DNA of 64,000 bases from Flavobacterium anhuiense (lineage in GTDB: Bacteria; Bacteroidota; Bacteroidia; Flavobacteriales; Flavobacteriaceae): contig NZ_JUIV01000002.1 in NCBI RefSeq assembly GCF_004151235.1, forward strand, positions 558,001 through 622,000, given 5' to 3'. This document shows, piece by piece, positions 23,678 through 33,191 of the stretch. Position 1 is the stretch's first letter; each line of letters opens with the position of its first letter. The notes below the pieces were generated by a model, which was not told the origin of the DNA, made no database searches, and worked only from the letters and a program-made list of their open reading frames with translations. A program made the translations under genes and the position numbers.

Positions 23678-23825
23678 GACTTTTTATTTGCTACAAAAGT
23701 AAACAGAAATAGTCTCGATTACTAAAATTTTATCTTTTAAAGTAATTATAAAAAAATTGGGTAGCCCAGCATTCACGGCATCGTTATTGTTAAGGGAATG
23801 CTAAAATTAAAATAAAACCCAAATT

Positions 23826-24404
23826 ATGAAAAAAATGTTAGTGATGGCTGCTTTAGCTATCTGCAGTTTTGCAAACGCACAAAAAGGAACAGTATTAGTA
23901 GGTGGTAACATCTCTTATTCTTCTGAAACAAGAGATTTCGGTAATGCTGAAAGAAAATCAAACGAATTTGCTTTTTCTCCAAAAGTAGGTTACCAATTTC
24001 ACGAAAACTGGACAGTTGGAGGTGAGTTTACAGTTGCTTCTTCAAAAGATGATCAAGGTGTAAATGAATACAAAACAAACAGTTCTAAATTTGGTGCATT
24101 TGTACGTTACACAATGCCATTAAGCCAAACTTTCTCAGTATTCGCAGATTTAGGAGCTGGTTTCCAAAATCAAACTGAAAAAGATTACATTGGATCAAAC
24201 TACACAAAATATAAAGCAGATGGAATGTACATTGGTGTAACTCCAGCTCTTTTCATTAACATGAAAAATGGTTTTGGTCTTAACTTCAGCATTGGCGGTT
24301 TAGGTTACGAAACATTAAATTATGACAACAACGGTCCAGATGTAAGCAGATTTAATTTCAATTTTGGTAAAACAGCAAGCATTGGAATTTCTAAAAACTT
24401 CTAA
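23826..24404 (+). CDS. Outer membrane beta-barrel protein, porin-like family
   Basis: A 192-residue secreted protein with a clean signal peptide (MKKMLVMAALAICSFANA, cut before QKG). It alternates hydrophobic and polar residues throughout, with turns such as FHENWTVGGEF and MKNGFGLNFSIGGLGYE, and ends in phenylalanine (ISKNF), the outer-membrane insertion signal. This is the small OmpW/OmpA-barrel type common in Flavobacteria. It stands alone with its own terminator. The codon pattern, rich in preferred codons such as GGT, GTA and TTC, suggests high expression. The function beyond a membrane barrel is unknown. Confidence 0.8.
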   Translation: MKKMLVMAALAICSFANAQKGTVLVGGNISYSSETRDFGNAERKSNEFAFSPKVGYQFHENWTVGGEFTVASSKDDQGVNEYKTNSSKFGAFVRYTMPLSQTFSVFADLGAGFQNQTEKDYIGSNYTKYKADGMYIGVTPALFINMKNGFGLNFSIGGLGYETLNYDNNGPDVSRFNFNFGKTASIGISKNF

Positions 24405-24430
24405 TCTTTAGTTTTTATATTCAATTTCAG

Positions 24431-24460
24431 AAAGCGCTCAATTGGAGCGCTTTTTTTTTT
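24431..24460 (+). terminator. Terminator after the beta-barrel gene
   Basis: AAAGCGCTC (24431-24439) pairs with GAGCGCTTT (24445-24453), followed by a run of T to 24460. Confidence 0.9.
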
Positions 24461-24500
24461 AATTCTTCTTTTGTAAAAAGACATTTAAGAGTAAAACAAA

Positions 24501-25475
24501 CTAAACTCGCCTTCCTATTAAACTCTCGGCAAAATCTCTTAATAATTTTTTCTTATCTTCTTCTATATTGATTTTGTCTAAAATTTTAGAAGCTTTATCA
24601 GTGTACTTCTTGATTGATTCTTGTGTTGCTTTTGGCACTCCAGATTTCAGAAACAAATCGGTTATGGTTTTAATTTTATTGGTATTGTCTTCGAGGCGAA
24701 CAGCGTACAAATCTTTTAATAATTCTTTTTCGCTTTCACTTGTAATTTCAAGAGCTTTAAAGTATAAATAGGTTTTTTTATTCGAAATGATATCGCCTCC
24801 TAGTCGTCTTCCAAAAGTGAGAGTGTCGCCAAAAAGATCCAAATAATCGTCTTGCAGCTGAAATGCTAAGCCTATATTAAGTCCAAATTCATAAATTAAA
24901 TCGCAGTTTTCTTGCGATGTTTGAGCAATTAGGGCACCAATTTTCATTGATGTCGCTATAAGGGCTCCCGTTTTGTACTCAATCATTTTTAGATATTCTG
25001 AAACGGTAACATTTTGGCGGGTTTCAAAATCAACATCCCAAATTTGTCCTTCGCATACTTCCAATCCCATTTTACTGACTGCTTTAATTAAATCCATACA
25101 AAGGTTTGGTTCATAATTTTGCAGATAGTCATAAGTTAGAATAATCATTGCATCTCCAGCAAGAATAGCAATGTTAGTATTCCATTTTTTGTGCACGGTA
25201 GCTTTTCCTCTTCTAATAGGATCTTCGTCTATAATATCGTCATGAATTAATGAGGAATTATGAAAAACTTCAATTGCCAAAGCAGCAGGCAGTGCCAATT
25301 TATAATCTGCTCCAAAAATTTCTGTAGTTAGAAGAGTAAGCGTTGGTCGTAATCGTTTTCCTCCCAAAGCCATCATATACGATATAGGATCGTATAGATT
25401 TTTAGGTTCTTTATCTATAATTTGGGTTTCTAAATAATTAATAAAAAAATCTGTGTATTGAGCTATTGAATACAT
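24501..25475 (-). CDS. Polyprenyl (farnesyl/geranylgeranyl) diphosphate synthase
   Basis: A 324-residue all-helical prenyltransferase that condenses isopentenyl diphosphate with an allylic diphosphate. The first Asp-rich motif is DDIID at 79-83 (in SSLIHDDIIDEDPIRRG) and the second is QLQDDYLDLFGD. GGKRLRP (38-44) binds isopentenyl diphosphate. Product length depends on residues before the first motif (here EVFHNSSLIH), without bulky Phe-Phe pairs, so geranylgeranyl or a longer chain is possible. Dxs, which makes its precursors, lies 6 kb away. It has no close operon partner. Confidence 0.92.
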   Translation of the reverse strand: MYSIAQYTDFFINYLETQIIDKEPKNLYDPISYMMALGGKRLRPTLTLLTTEIFGADYKLALPAALAIEVFHNSSLIHDDIIDEDPIRRGKATVHKKWNTNIAILAGDAMIILTYDYLQNYEPNLCMDLIKAVSKMGLEVCEGQIWDVDFETRQNVTVSEYLKMIEYKTGALIATSMKIGALIAQTSQENCDLIYEFGLNIGLAFQLQDDYLDLFGDTLTFGRRLGGDIISNKKTYLYFKALEITSESEKELLKDLYAVRLEDNTNKIKTITDLFLKSGVPKATQESIKKYTDKASKILDKINIEEDKKKLLRDFAESLIGRRV

Positions 25476-25628
25476 AAAATTAAAATTATTAATTGTAAAT
25501 AGCTAAAATACAGAATTTTACATCTGTTTTTTTTAAGACAGAAGAAAAGTTTTATGAATTAACACAAAGCGTGTCAAAAAAATGAAACAACTTAATGTTT
25601 GAAAAGCTTGTTAATTGCCTAAAAAGAA

Positions 25629-25687
25629 ATGCCAACAGAATGAAGCCGAACCGAATCATAACTAATATTCGGCCTCATTTGCTGGCA
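25629..25687 (-). terminator. Long imperfect hairpin ending the metE transcript
   Basis: ATGCCAACAGAATGAAGCCG (from 25629) pairs imperfectly with CGGCCTCATTTGCTGGCAT (to 25687). The closing core is GCCGAA/TTCGGC (25645-25650, 25668-25673). Read on the minus strand it follows the metE stop by about 27 bp and leads into CTTTTT. Confidence 0.65.
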
Positions 25688-25713
25688 TAAAAACAAAAAC
25701 TATTTAAAAAGAA

Positions 25714-28035
25714 TTAAGTCACAGGATTTTCTACAGCTGTTCGCATTTCTTGAGCTGCGGCAACCATTTCAATCAGCGCTTTTTTGGTTTCGTCCCAATG
25801 GCGGGTTTTTAAACCGCAATCTGGATTTACCCACAACTGGTCAATTGGAATAACTGCTGAAGCTTTTTCTAGTAATCGAACCATTTCTGCGCTTGATGGA
25901 ACACGAGGAGAATGAATATCATAAACTCCAGGTCCAATTTCGTTTGGATATTTAAAGTCTGCGAAAGCGTCTAAAAGTTCCATTTGCGAACGTGAACATT
26001 CAATAGTAATAACGTCTGCATCCATATCGGCGATATTCTGAATAATGTCGTTGAATTCGCTGTAACACATGTGCGTATGAATCTGAGTGTCATCGTTTAC
26101 TCCACTTGCAGAAATTCTGAAAGCACGAACTGCCCAATCTAAATATTTTGCCCATTCTTCTTTTCTTAACGGAAGACCTTCGCGAATTGCCGGTTCATCA
26201 ATTTGAATGATTTTGATTCCTGCTTTTTCTAAATCCACAACTTCATCACGAATAGCCAAAGCGATTTGAGTACAAGTTTCAGAACGAGGCTGATCGTTTC
26301 GTACAAACGACCATTGCAGAATCGTTACAGGCCCAGTAAGCATTCCTTTTACCCATTTAGGTGTTAAAGATTGTGCATATTGCGACCATTTTACAGTCAT
26401 TGGATTCGGACGAGAAACATCGCCGTAAATAACAGGCGGTTTCACGCAACGGCTTCCGTAACTCTGAACCCAGCCATTTTTCGTAAAAGTAAATCCTGAT
26501 AATTGTTCTCCAAAATATTCCACCATATCGTTGCGTTCAAACTCGCCATGAACTAAAACATCGATTCCGGTTTCTTCTTGAAAACGAATGGTTGCTTCGG
26601 TTTCTTTTTCGATTAAATCATTGTATTCCTGAGCCGTTAATTCGCCTTTTTTGAATTTCGCTCTCCAGCTTCTCACTTCTGCCGTTTGAGGAAAAGATCC
26701 AATTGTGGTTGTTGGAAATAATGGCAATTTTAAAGCTTCAATTTGGCTTTTTCTTCTTGATGCGAAAGTGCTTTTACGTTTGTCGTCTGAAGCTGTAATT
26801 CCGGCAACACGCGCTTTAACTTCATTATTATGAATTAATTTCGAAGTTTTACGATTCTCGTTTGCCAAAACATTTTCTTTGTAATCAGCAGAGTTTTCAG
26901 TGTTTACTTCATTAGAGGCAAATTGTTTTAAAAGAACAATTTCGCTGATTTTCTGTTTAGCAAAAGCCAGCCATTGTTTAATTTCTGGAGTTAAAGTCTG
27001 ATCATTTGTCTCTAAATCCAAATCGCACGGACTATGGATTAATGAGCAAGAAGGAGCAATTAAAACTCTATCATTTCCTAACGCGTCAGTTGCCTTTTTG
27101 ATTAATTCCAGAGATTTTTTGAAATCATTTTTCCAGATATTTCTTCCATCAACAACTCCAAGAGAAAGATTTACGGTTGAAGCCAATTTTCCTGATTCTA
27201 AAATGTCATCTAATTGAAGCGGACAGCGAACTAAATCCAAATGTAAAGTGTCAACAGGAAGTGCTAAAGCTGTTTCTAGATTTTCGCCAAAACAGTCAAA
27301 ATAGTTAGCTAAAACAATTTTTAGTTTAGGAAAACGAGTATTGATTTCGTTATACACTTTCGTGAAAACGCCTCTTTCTTTATCAGTTAAATTTAATGCC
27401 AAGAAAGGCTCGTCCAATTGAATGTATTCGGCATTTTCGACTTGCAATTTTTCTAAAATTTCAAAATAAACAGGCAATAAAGCATCAATAAGGTCAATTC
27501 TGTTAAAGCCTTCTTCTTTTTCTTTTCCTAATAATAAATAAGAAACGGGCCCGATTAAAACGGGTTTTGTTTTGATTCCTGCAGCATTTGCTTCTTTAAA
27601 TTCATTGATTATTTTTTCAGAAAACAATTCAAACTTTTGATTCTTCGTGAATTCAGGAACAATGTAATGATAGTTCGTGTCGAACCATTTTGTCATTTCC
27701 ATTGCCACAACATCTTGTCCGTCTTTTTGAGAACCTCTTGCCATTGCAAAATACAAATCTAGAGATGAATTGCTTTTTGCCAATTCGTGATAACGTGCCG
27801 GAATTGCTCCAAGCGTTAGAGTTAAATCTAAAACTTGATCATAAAAAGAAAAATCATTAGAAGGAATTAAATCAACTCCTGCTTCGGCTTGTAATTTCCA
27901 GTTTTTAAGACGAATTTCTTTTCCGGCATCTATAAGTTCTTCTGCCGAAATTTTTCCCGCCCAATACAATTCGCTGGCTTTTTTCAGTTCTCTGTTGCTG
28001 CCAATTCTTGGGTAACCTAAGTTGTTTGTTTTCAT
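25714..28035 (-). CDS. metE: Cobalamin-independent methionine synthase (MetE)
   Basis: A 773-residue two-barrel enzyme that transfers the methyl group of methyltetrahydrofolate (triglutamate) to homocysteine without cobalamin. It opens with NNLGYPRIGSNRELKKA. The C-terminal half has LPLFPTTTIGSFPQT, then the zinc and substrate segments IHTHMCYSEFN (His, Cys) and NPDCGLKTRHW (Cys). Length is normal (about 755-780). The organism thus has both MetE and a split MetH: the SAM riboswitch is on metH, while I find no cobalamin or SAM aptamer before metE. Instead metE faces an Lrp/AsnC gene across a 157-bp gap with repeated TTCAGTA half-sites. Confidence 0.97.
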   Translation of the reverse strand: MKTNNLGYPRIGSNRELKKASELYWAGKISAEELIDAGKEIRLKNWKLQAEAGVDLIPSNDFSFYDQVLDLTLTLGAIPARYHELAKSNSSLDLYFAMARGSQKDGQDVVAMEMTKWFDTNYHYIVPEFTKNQKFELFSEKIINEFKEANAAGIKTKPVLIGPVSYLLLGKEKEEGFNRIDLIDALLPVYFEILEKLQVENAEYIQLDEPFLALNLTDKERGVFTKVYNEINTRFPKLKIVLANYFDCFGENLETALALPVDTLHLDLVRCPLQLDDILESGKLASTVNLSLGVVDGRNIWKNDFKKSLELIKKATDALGNDRVLIAPSCSLIHSPCDLDLETNDQTLTPEIKQWLAFAKQKISEIVLLKQFASNEVNTENSADYKENVLANENRKTSKLIHNNEVKARVAGITASDDKRKSTFASRRKSQIEALKLPLFPTTTIGSFPQTAEVRSWRAKFKKGELTAQEYNDLIEKETEATIRFQEETGIDVLVHGEFERNDMVEYFGEQLSGFTFTKNGWVQSYGSRCVKPPVIYGDVSRPNPMTVKWSQYAQSLTPKWVKGMLTGPVTILQWSFVRNDQPRSETCTQIALAIRDEVVDLEKAGIKIIQIDEPAIREGLPLRKEEWAKYLDWAVRAFRISASGVNDDTQIHTHMCYSEFNDIIQNIADMDADVITIECSRSQMELLDAFADFKYPNEIGPGVYDIHSPRVPSSAEMVRLLEKASAVIPIDQLWVNPDCGLKTRHWDETKKALIEMVAAAQEMRTAVENPVT

Positions 28036-28041
28036 TTTTGA

Positions 28042-28111
28042 TTCAGTATTTTTTACTGAACAAATTTACGTTCTTGGTTTTTATAACTTATATTTGAGGT
28101 TTATTTCAGTA
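28042..28111. promoter_or_regulatory. metE/lrp intergenic operator sites (TTCAGTA half-sites) and metE -7 element
   Basis: TTCAGTA (28042-28048) and TACTGAA (28054-28060) form an inverted repeat. A third TTCAGTA is at 28105-28111. On the minus strand TAAATTTG (28061-28068) is a good -7 element for metE, without a clear TTG at the right distance, as expected if an activator is needed. The inverted repeat would overlap the metE transcription start and the third half-site would lie near -50. The Lrp/AsnC protein encoded next door is the likely binder. Confidence 0.55.
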
Positions 28112-28192
28112 AAATGTGTTTTTAAAATAGATTTTTAAAGATTTAATTACTTTGAAATTGTTTAAAATGAACTTCTAGCCGTAAAAAAAACT

Positions 28193-28654
28193 ATGGAAAA
28201 CTTAGATAAAACCGATTTGTTGATCCTTAAATACCTTCAAGAAGACTGCAATATCAATACAAAAGATCTGGCAAGTAAATTATTCTTGACAGTTACTCCC
28301 GTTTATGAAAGAATTAAAAGACTAGAAAGAGATGGTTATATTACCAAATATGTTGCGCTTTTAGATAAGAAGAAAATGAATCGCGGAATGACTGTTTTTT
28401 GTAATGTCCGTTTAAAAGAGCACGCTAAAAATGTCGGAAGCAATTTTGTGAAAGATATTGTGGCGCTTCCAGAAATTATAGAATGTTATAACATTGCTGG
28501 AGATTATGATTTTATGCTCAAGATTTTGGTGCAAGATATGGCTAGTTATCAAGATTTTGTAATGAATAAACTGTCGACCATAGAAAACATAGGAAATACG
28601 AACAGTATTTTTGTAATGGGGGAAATTAAGCATAGTACTGCTTTAGAGTTTTAA
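28193..28654 (+). CDS. Lrp/AsnC family transcriptional regulator
   Basis: A 153-residue regulator with an N-terminal helix-turn-helix (LDKTDLLILKYLQEDCNINT, then VTPVYERIKRLERDGYITKY) and a C-terminal ligand-binding RAM domain (PEIIECYNIAGDYDFMLKIL and MASYQDFV). These proteins form octamers that sense amino acids. The gene is divergent from metE, and TTCAGTA half-sites lie between them, so methionine-linked control of metE is the best guess. The length is typical. The amino acid sensed is not known. Confidence 0.92.
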   Translation: MENLDKTDLLILKYLQEDCNINTKDLASKLFLTVTPVYERIKRLERDGYITKYVALLDKKKMNRGMTVFCNVRLKEHAKNVGSNFVKDIVALPEIIECYNIAGDYDFMLKILVQDMASYQDFVMNKLSTIENIGNTNSIFVMGEIKHSTALEF

Positions 28655-28659
28655 TTTTT

Positions 28660-28800
28660 CTTTGCCACAGATCTAATAGATTAAAGTGATTTTTTTAGAG
28701 TGGTGTTTAGATTTTTGCCACAAATTTCACTAATTCTCACAAATCATTGTGCTTAAAATTATTCGTAATTATTCGTGAAATTCGTAGCGAATAAAACTTA
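28660..28800 (+). repeat. GCCACAGAT-type repeat region after the Lrp gene
   Basis: The 238-bp gap before dgt starts with TTTGCCACAGATCTAATAG and TTTGCCACAAATTTCACTAA and continues with ATTCGTAATTATTCGTG words. These are related to the elements at 19535 and 40862. A TATTTTTG at 28834-28841 may be the -7 element for dgt, without a clear TTG. Confidence 0.5.
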
Positions 28801-28892
28801 ATCTGCTGTCTGTTTTTATCCTAAAATAAAACGTATTTTTGACGTTTAGATGATTAATCTAAAATCATCAATCTAAAATCTAAAATTCAACA

Positions 28893-30239
28893 ATGAACTG
28901 GGAACAACTTTTATCATTAAAACGGCAGGGAGATACAAGCAAAAGATTACGCGTAGAACAAGATGATACTCGTTTAGGATTTGAGGTAGATTACGACCGA
29001 ATTATATTTTCTTCTGCTTTTAGAAGTTTACAAGATAAAACACAAGTTATTCCGCTTTCTAAAACCGATTTCGTGCATACGCGTTTAACGCATAGTTTGG
29101 AAGTTTCTGTTGTAGGACGTTCGCTTGGACGTTTGGTTGGAAAAAAAATTATTGAGAAATATCCTTATCTGAAAGAAATTCACGGTTATCATATGAATGA
29201 TTTTGGAGCAATTGTTGCTGCAGCGTCATTGGCACACGATATTGGGAATCCGCCTTTTGGACATTCTGGAGAAAAAGCAATTGGCGAATATTTTTCTATC
29301 GGAAACGGCCAGAAATATAGAAACCAGCTTACCGATAAGCAATGGCAAGATTTAATTGATTTTGAAGGAAATGCCAACGGATTTTCGGTTCTTACAGCAA
29401 GCCGCCCAGGAATTGAGGGCGGACTTCGTATTTCGTACGCGACTTTAGGCGCTTTTATGAAATATCCGAAAGAAAGCCTTCCGAAAAAGCCAACCAATAA
29501 TATTGCCGATAAAAAATACGGATTCTTTCAGTCTGATAAATTGTTCTTTGAAGAAGTAGCCAAAGACATGGGAATGATTGCCAATAAATCTAGTGAAGAT
29601 ATTGGTTTTGAAAGACATCCATTGGCATATTTGGTCGAAGCAGCAGATGATATCTGTTACACAATTATCGATTTTGAGGACGGAATCAATTTAGGTTTGG
29701 TTTCTGAAGATTTTGCCTTAGAGTATTTGATTAATTTGGTAAAAGACAATATTGGAGTTTCTAAATATAAATCTTTAACCACAAAAGAAGATCGCATTAG
29801 TTATTTGCGAGCTTTGGCAATTGGTACTTTAATTAATGATGCGGTAAATGTTTTTGTTGAAAATGAAGAAGCAATTTTGGCTGGAAACTTCCCGTATGCA
29901 TTAACAGATAAAAGCAAGTACAAAGCACAAATGAATGATATTATCAAATTAAGCGTTGATAAAATCTATCAGAGCCGCGAAGTGATTGAGAAAGAAATTG
30001 TGGGTTATCAAATCATTCAAACATTGCTGGATAAATTCATAACAGCATTCAATAATAAATATGAAGGAACGGCTTCAAATTATGATAAACTGATTTTAAA
30101 AATGCTGCCAGAAAAACATCATTTAGACAAAACTAATTTATACGAACGTTTACTGCACATCTGTCACTACGTTTCGCTTCTTACAGACGGAAATGCGCTT
30201 GAATTATACGAAACCATTCAGGGACAGAAAAAGCGTTAA
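28893..30239 (+). CDS. dgt: Deoxyguanosinetriphosphate triphosphohydrolase (dGTPase)
   Basis: A 448-residue HD-domain phosphohydrolase that cleaves dGTP (or other dNTPs) to the nucleoside and triphosphate and so trims dNTP pools. The HD metal ligands are H67 in TRLTHSLEV and H115-D116 in LAHDIGNPPFGHSGE, with the more distal aspartate in YLVEAADDICYTIIDFEDG. The N-terminus DYDRIIFSSAFRSLQDKTQV is the family substrate-binding segment. The length fits the bacterial family. It stands as a single gene with a terminator behind it. Confidence 0.93.
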   Translation: MNWEQLLSLKRQGDTSKRLRVEQDDTRLGFEVDYDRIIFSSAFRSLQDKTQVIPLSKTDFVHTRLTHSLEVSVVGRSLGRLVGKKIIEKYPYLKEIHGYHMNDFGAIVAAASLAHDIGNPPFGHSGEKAIGEYFSIGNGQKYRNQLTDKQWQDLIDFEGNANGFSVLTASRPGIEGGLRISYATLGAFMKYPKESLPKKPTNNIADKKYGFFQSDKLFFEEVAKDMGMIANKSSEDIGFERHPLAYLVEAADDICYTIIDFEDGINLGLVSEDFALEYLINLVKDNIGVSKYKSLTTKEDRISYLRALAIGTLINDAVNVFVENEEAILAGNFPYALTDKSKYKAQMNDIIKLSVDKIYQSREVIEKEIVGYQIIQTLLDKFITAFNNKYEGTASNYDKLILKMLPEKHHLDKTNLYERLLHICHYVSLLTDGNALELYETIQGQKKR

Positions 30240-30256
30240 TTTTTTTTGTTTGAGCT

Positions 30257-30302
30257 AAAAAAAAGCTTCTTTTAGAACGATTTCTGAAAGAAGCTTTTTT
30301 TT
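30257..30302. terminator. Bidirectional terminator between dgt and the DUF3078 gene
   Basis: AAAAAAAGCTTCTTT pairs with AAAGAAGCTTTTTTT over about 15 bp, with A and T tracts on both sides. It lies between the convergent dgt (+) and DUF3078 (-) genes. Confidence 0.85.
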
Positions 30303-30318
30303 AAATTATATCTGTTTT

Positions 30319-31320
30319 TTATTGAAAGGCGTAAACTAGTCCAACACCTAACACTTGTCTTAATTGCATTCGAGGGCCGTCATTTTCCTGAGTTGTTGCC
30401 CCTGTGATTGGATCAACTACATCTTTTTTGGTTTTAATATCGTCGTCATAAATTAAGTGAACCCCAATATTGGCTTTTACATAAGCATTAACCACAAGGT
30501 CAAGACGCGTGTCATAATCGATATCGACATTTCCGAATTTGTTTAAGTAATCAGTATATAAGCTTAATCTGTTTTCGTAAAAAACGTTTTTATAGATTTC
30601 GTTTTTCATATAAGCTGTAAAAAGTATACCAAATTCAGCTTTTACTTTCTGGCCTCCTTCAATTAATATCTGCTGTGTAGGATCTAAAGGATCTGGTGCA
30701 TAGACTGCTTTTTTAACCCCGAAAGAACCTTGGTCTGCAAGATATTGATCAAGAACTAAAGTAGTTTTTAATGTAATAGGAGAGAAGTAAAAAACTCTGT
30801 TTTTTTCTTTGTTTGAATTCTCTGCCCCAGCTCCCAGAAAGATATAAGCTGGTGCAAAAGGTTTAGAGATGGCAACATCTCGGTTTGGATAATTATAACC
30901 GTCTGTAAATTGTGTGTTGAAGTTTAATTTGGAAGAGTAGTACCAGTTTGAAGCCGTATCTTTTCTAAAACCGTAAGTTGAGTTGAACTGAAAAGCATCG
31001 TCTGTTTTTCTTAACTCGATCCCGTCTTGTTTGTTTAAACCATATTTTACAATAAGCTCGTTCACCCATTTATGATTTTTCTTTGCGTAGGTTCTGTTAA
31101 ATTCACCTTTAAACAATCCTGAAATAGAACTTGTTCCCCCGGCGCTCCAGTTTACAAAAGCAATTTCGGAAATGTCAAAACCAACCTGATTCTTTCTGCT
31201 CCAGTTGGAAGGCGGTTTAGGGGCTTGATTTGGGCTTAAAGTGGTTTGTATAATCTGGGCAAAGTTATTAGAAGTACACAAAAGCAATAATAGCAAAAGG
31301 GTAGAACGCAATAATTTCAT
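30319..31320 (-). CDS. DUF3078 domain protein, predicted outer-membrane barrel
   Basis: A 333-residue secreted protein with a signal peptide (MKLLRSTLLLLLLLCTSNNFA, cut before QIIQ). The DUF3078 core begins at WSRKNQVGFDISEIAFVNWS and continues with the typical KYGLNKQDGIELRKTDD and YYSSKLNFNTQFTDGYNYPN. Repeated beta-strand-like segments and a C-terminus LGVGLVYAFQ suggest a membrane barrel. The family is found almost only in Bacteroidota and has no known function. It lies 31 bp downstream of dxs on the same strand and may be cotranscribed with it. Confidence 0.85.
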   Translation of the reverse strand: MKLLRSTLLLLLLLCTSNNFAQIIQTTLSPNQAPKPPSNWSRKNQVGFDISEIAFVNWSAGGTSSISGLFKGEFNRTYAKKNHKWVNELIVKYGLNKQDGIELRKTDDAFQFNSTYGFRKDTASNWYYSSKLNFNTQFTDGYNYPNRDVAISKPFAPAYIFLGAGAENSNKEKNRVFYFSPITLKTTLVLDQYLADQGSFGVKKAVYAPDPLDPTQQILIEGGQKVKAEFGILFTAYMKNEIYKNVFYENRLSLYTDYLNKFGNVDIDYDTRLDLVVNAYVKANIGVHLIYDDDIKTKKDVVDPITGATTQENDGPRMQLRQVLGVGLVYAFQ

Positions 31321-31351
31321 TAGGTAATTTTTTTTTGGTGTCGCAAAATAA

Positions 31352-33139
31352 TTATTTTGAACCGTTAGAAAAAAGATTTATTAAACTTTTAACGTCAATT
31401 TTACACAATTCTTGCAATTGATTTACCGTTCCATGCTCGATAAATTCGTCTGGAACACCCAAAATTTCAATAGAATTCTTAAAATTATTTGATGCTGCAA
31501 ACTCTAAAACTGCACTTCCAAAACCGCCATTTTTAACTCCTTCTTCAATGGTGATAATCCTTTCATAAGTCGAAAAAACAGTATTTAATGTGTTGGTGTC
31601 TAGTGGTTTAATAAAGCTAAAGTTGTAGTGGGCTATTTCGTTAGAATTGGTAGATTCTTTTAAAGCCTCTATAACATTATTTCCAATTGTTCCGGCCGAT
31701 AGCACAGCAACTTTCGTACCATCTTTCAAGCATTTTGCCTGTGTCCAAATTATTTTTTCATAATGTCCGAAATTTTCTACTTCCCAATTTGGCAGGACTC
31801 CGCGGCCTCTTGGATATCGAATTGCTATTGGATGATCTATTCCTAATTGAACCGTATATAAAATGTTTTGAAGTTCAATTTCGTTCAGCGGAGCATAGAT
31901 TACCATATTCGGGATTGAACGCAGATAAGCGATATCAAAAACACCATGATGCGTTGCGCCATCTTCACCAACTAATCCTGCGCGGTCCAAACAAAAAATT
32001 ACAGGTAAATTTTGCAGCGCCACATCATGAATAACCTGATCGTAAGCGCGCTGTAAAAATGTAGAGTAGATATTGCAATACACAATCATGCCCTGAGTGG
32101 CCATTCCTGCAGCAAGCGTTACAGCGTGCTGTTCGGCAATGCCTACATCAAAAGCACGTTCTGGAAATTCGTCCATCATAAATTTTAATGAACTTCCAGA
32201 TGGCATTGCAGGTGTGATTCCGATTATTTTTTCATTTTTTCTGGCTAAATCTAAAATGGTCAAGCCAAAAACATCCTGAAATTTAGGCGGAAGATTTTCT
32301 TCAGATTTTAAATGAATTTCTCCAGTCGAAGCATCAAATTTTCCAGGCGCATGATATTTTACCTGATTTTCTTCGGCTTGCTGCAATCCTTTTCCTTTTG
32401 TAGTTACAATGTGAAGGAATTTTGGACCTTTTATCTTTTTAAGACGATTTAATTCTTTGATCAATTTAGGAAGATCATGACCGTCTATTGGCCCTGAATA
32501 ATCAAAATTCAAAGATTTAATGATATTATTTTGCCGTGGATTTTTCCCGTTTTTAACCGAGGTAAGATATTTTTTCAAAGCACCAACGCTCGGATCAATT
32601 CCGATGGCGTTATCGTTTAGAATCACTAAAATATTGGCATCTGTAACTCCGGCATGATTTAAACCTTCAAAAGCCATTCCGCTGGCAATAGAAGCATCGC
32701 CGATTACTGCAATATGTTCTTTATCGAAGTCGCCTTTTAATTTAGAAGCAATCGCCATTCCGAGTGCTGCAGAAATGGAAGTAGAAGAATGCCCAACACC
32801 AAAAGTATCGTAAACACTTTCGCTTCTTTTCGGAAAACCCGAAACGCCTCCAATTTGTCTATTGGTATGAAAAATTTCTCTCCTTTCGGTCAGTATTTTA
32901 TGTCCGTATGCCTGATGCCCAACATCCCAAACCAATAAATCATCTGGTGTATTAAAAACATAATGCAAAGCAATTGTTAGTTCTACAACGCCTAAACTTG
33001 CTCCCAAATGGCCTTCTTTTACAGAAACGATATCAATAATAAACTGACGAAGTTCTTGAGCAACTTGAGCAAGCTGTTCTTCTTTTAAAAGACGCAAATC
33101 GGCAGGATTGTATATGTTGGAAAGTAAATCGCTTTTCAT
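31352..33139 (-). CDS. dxs: 1-deoxy-D-xylulose-5-phosphate synthase (Dxs)
   Basis: A 595-residue thiamine-diphosphate enzyme that joins pyruvate and glyceraldehyde 3-phosphate in the first step of the MEP isoprenoid route. The thiamine-binding part shows LLVWDVGHQAYGHKILTER and GDASIASGMAFEGLNHAG...NDN. The transketolase-like centre has FDVGIAEQHAVTLAAGMA and GATHHGVFD. Length is slightly below the usual 620 but complete. Its product feeds the polyprenyl diphosphate synthase at 24.5 kb. The upstream neighbour is a lipoprotein gene on the same strand, 52 bp away. Confidence 0.96.
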   Translation of the reverse strand: MKSDLLSNIYNPADLRLLKEEQLAQVAQELRQFIIDIVSVKEGHLGASLGVVELTIALHYVFNTPDDLLVWDVGHQAYGHKILTERREIFHTNRQIGGVSGFPKRSESVYDTFGVGHSSTSISAALGMAIASKLKGDFDKEHIAVIGDASIASGMAFEGLNHAGVTDANILVILNDNAIGIDPSVGALKKYLTSVKNGKNPRQNNIIKSLNFDYSGPIDGHDLPKLIKELNRLKKIKGPKFLHIVTTKGKGLQQAEENQVKYHAPGKFDASTGEIHLKSEENLPPKFQDVFGLTILDLARKNEKIIGITPAMPSGSSLKFMMDEFPERAFDVGIAEQHAVTLAAGMATQGMIVYCNIYSTFLQRAYDQVIHDVALQNLPVIFCLDRAGLVGEDGATHHGVFDIAYLRSIPNMVIYAPLNEIELQNILYTVQLGIDHPIAIRYPRGRGVLPNWEVENFGHYEKIIWTQAKCLKDGTKVAVLSAGTIGNNVIEALKESTNSNEIAHYNFSFIKPLDTNTLNTVFSTYERIITIEEGVKNGGFGSAVLEFAASNNFKNSIEILGVPDEFIEHGTVNQLQELCKIDVKSLINLFSNGSK

Positions 33140-33191
33140 TGTATGGTAAAAAGCAAATTTACGGTTTTAAATTTAATTTTCTTGTGGAGTC

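Noticed and set aside
28036..28192. Cobalamin or SAM riboswitch before metE
   Set aside because: None of the conserved core blocks of either aptamer is found in this 157-bp gap.
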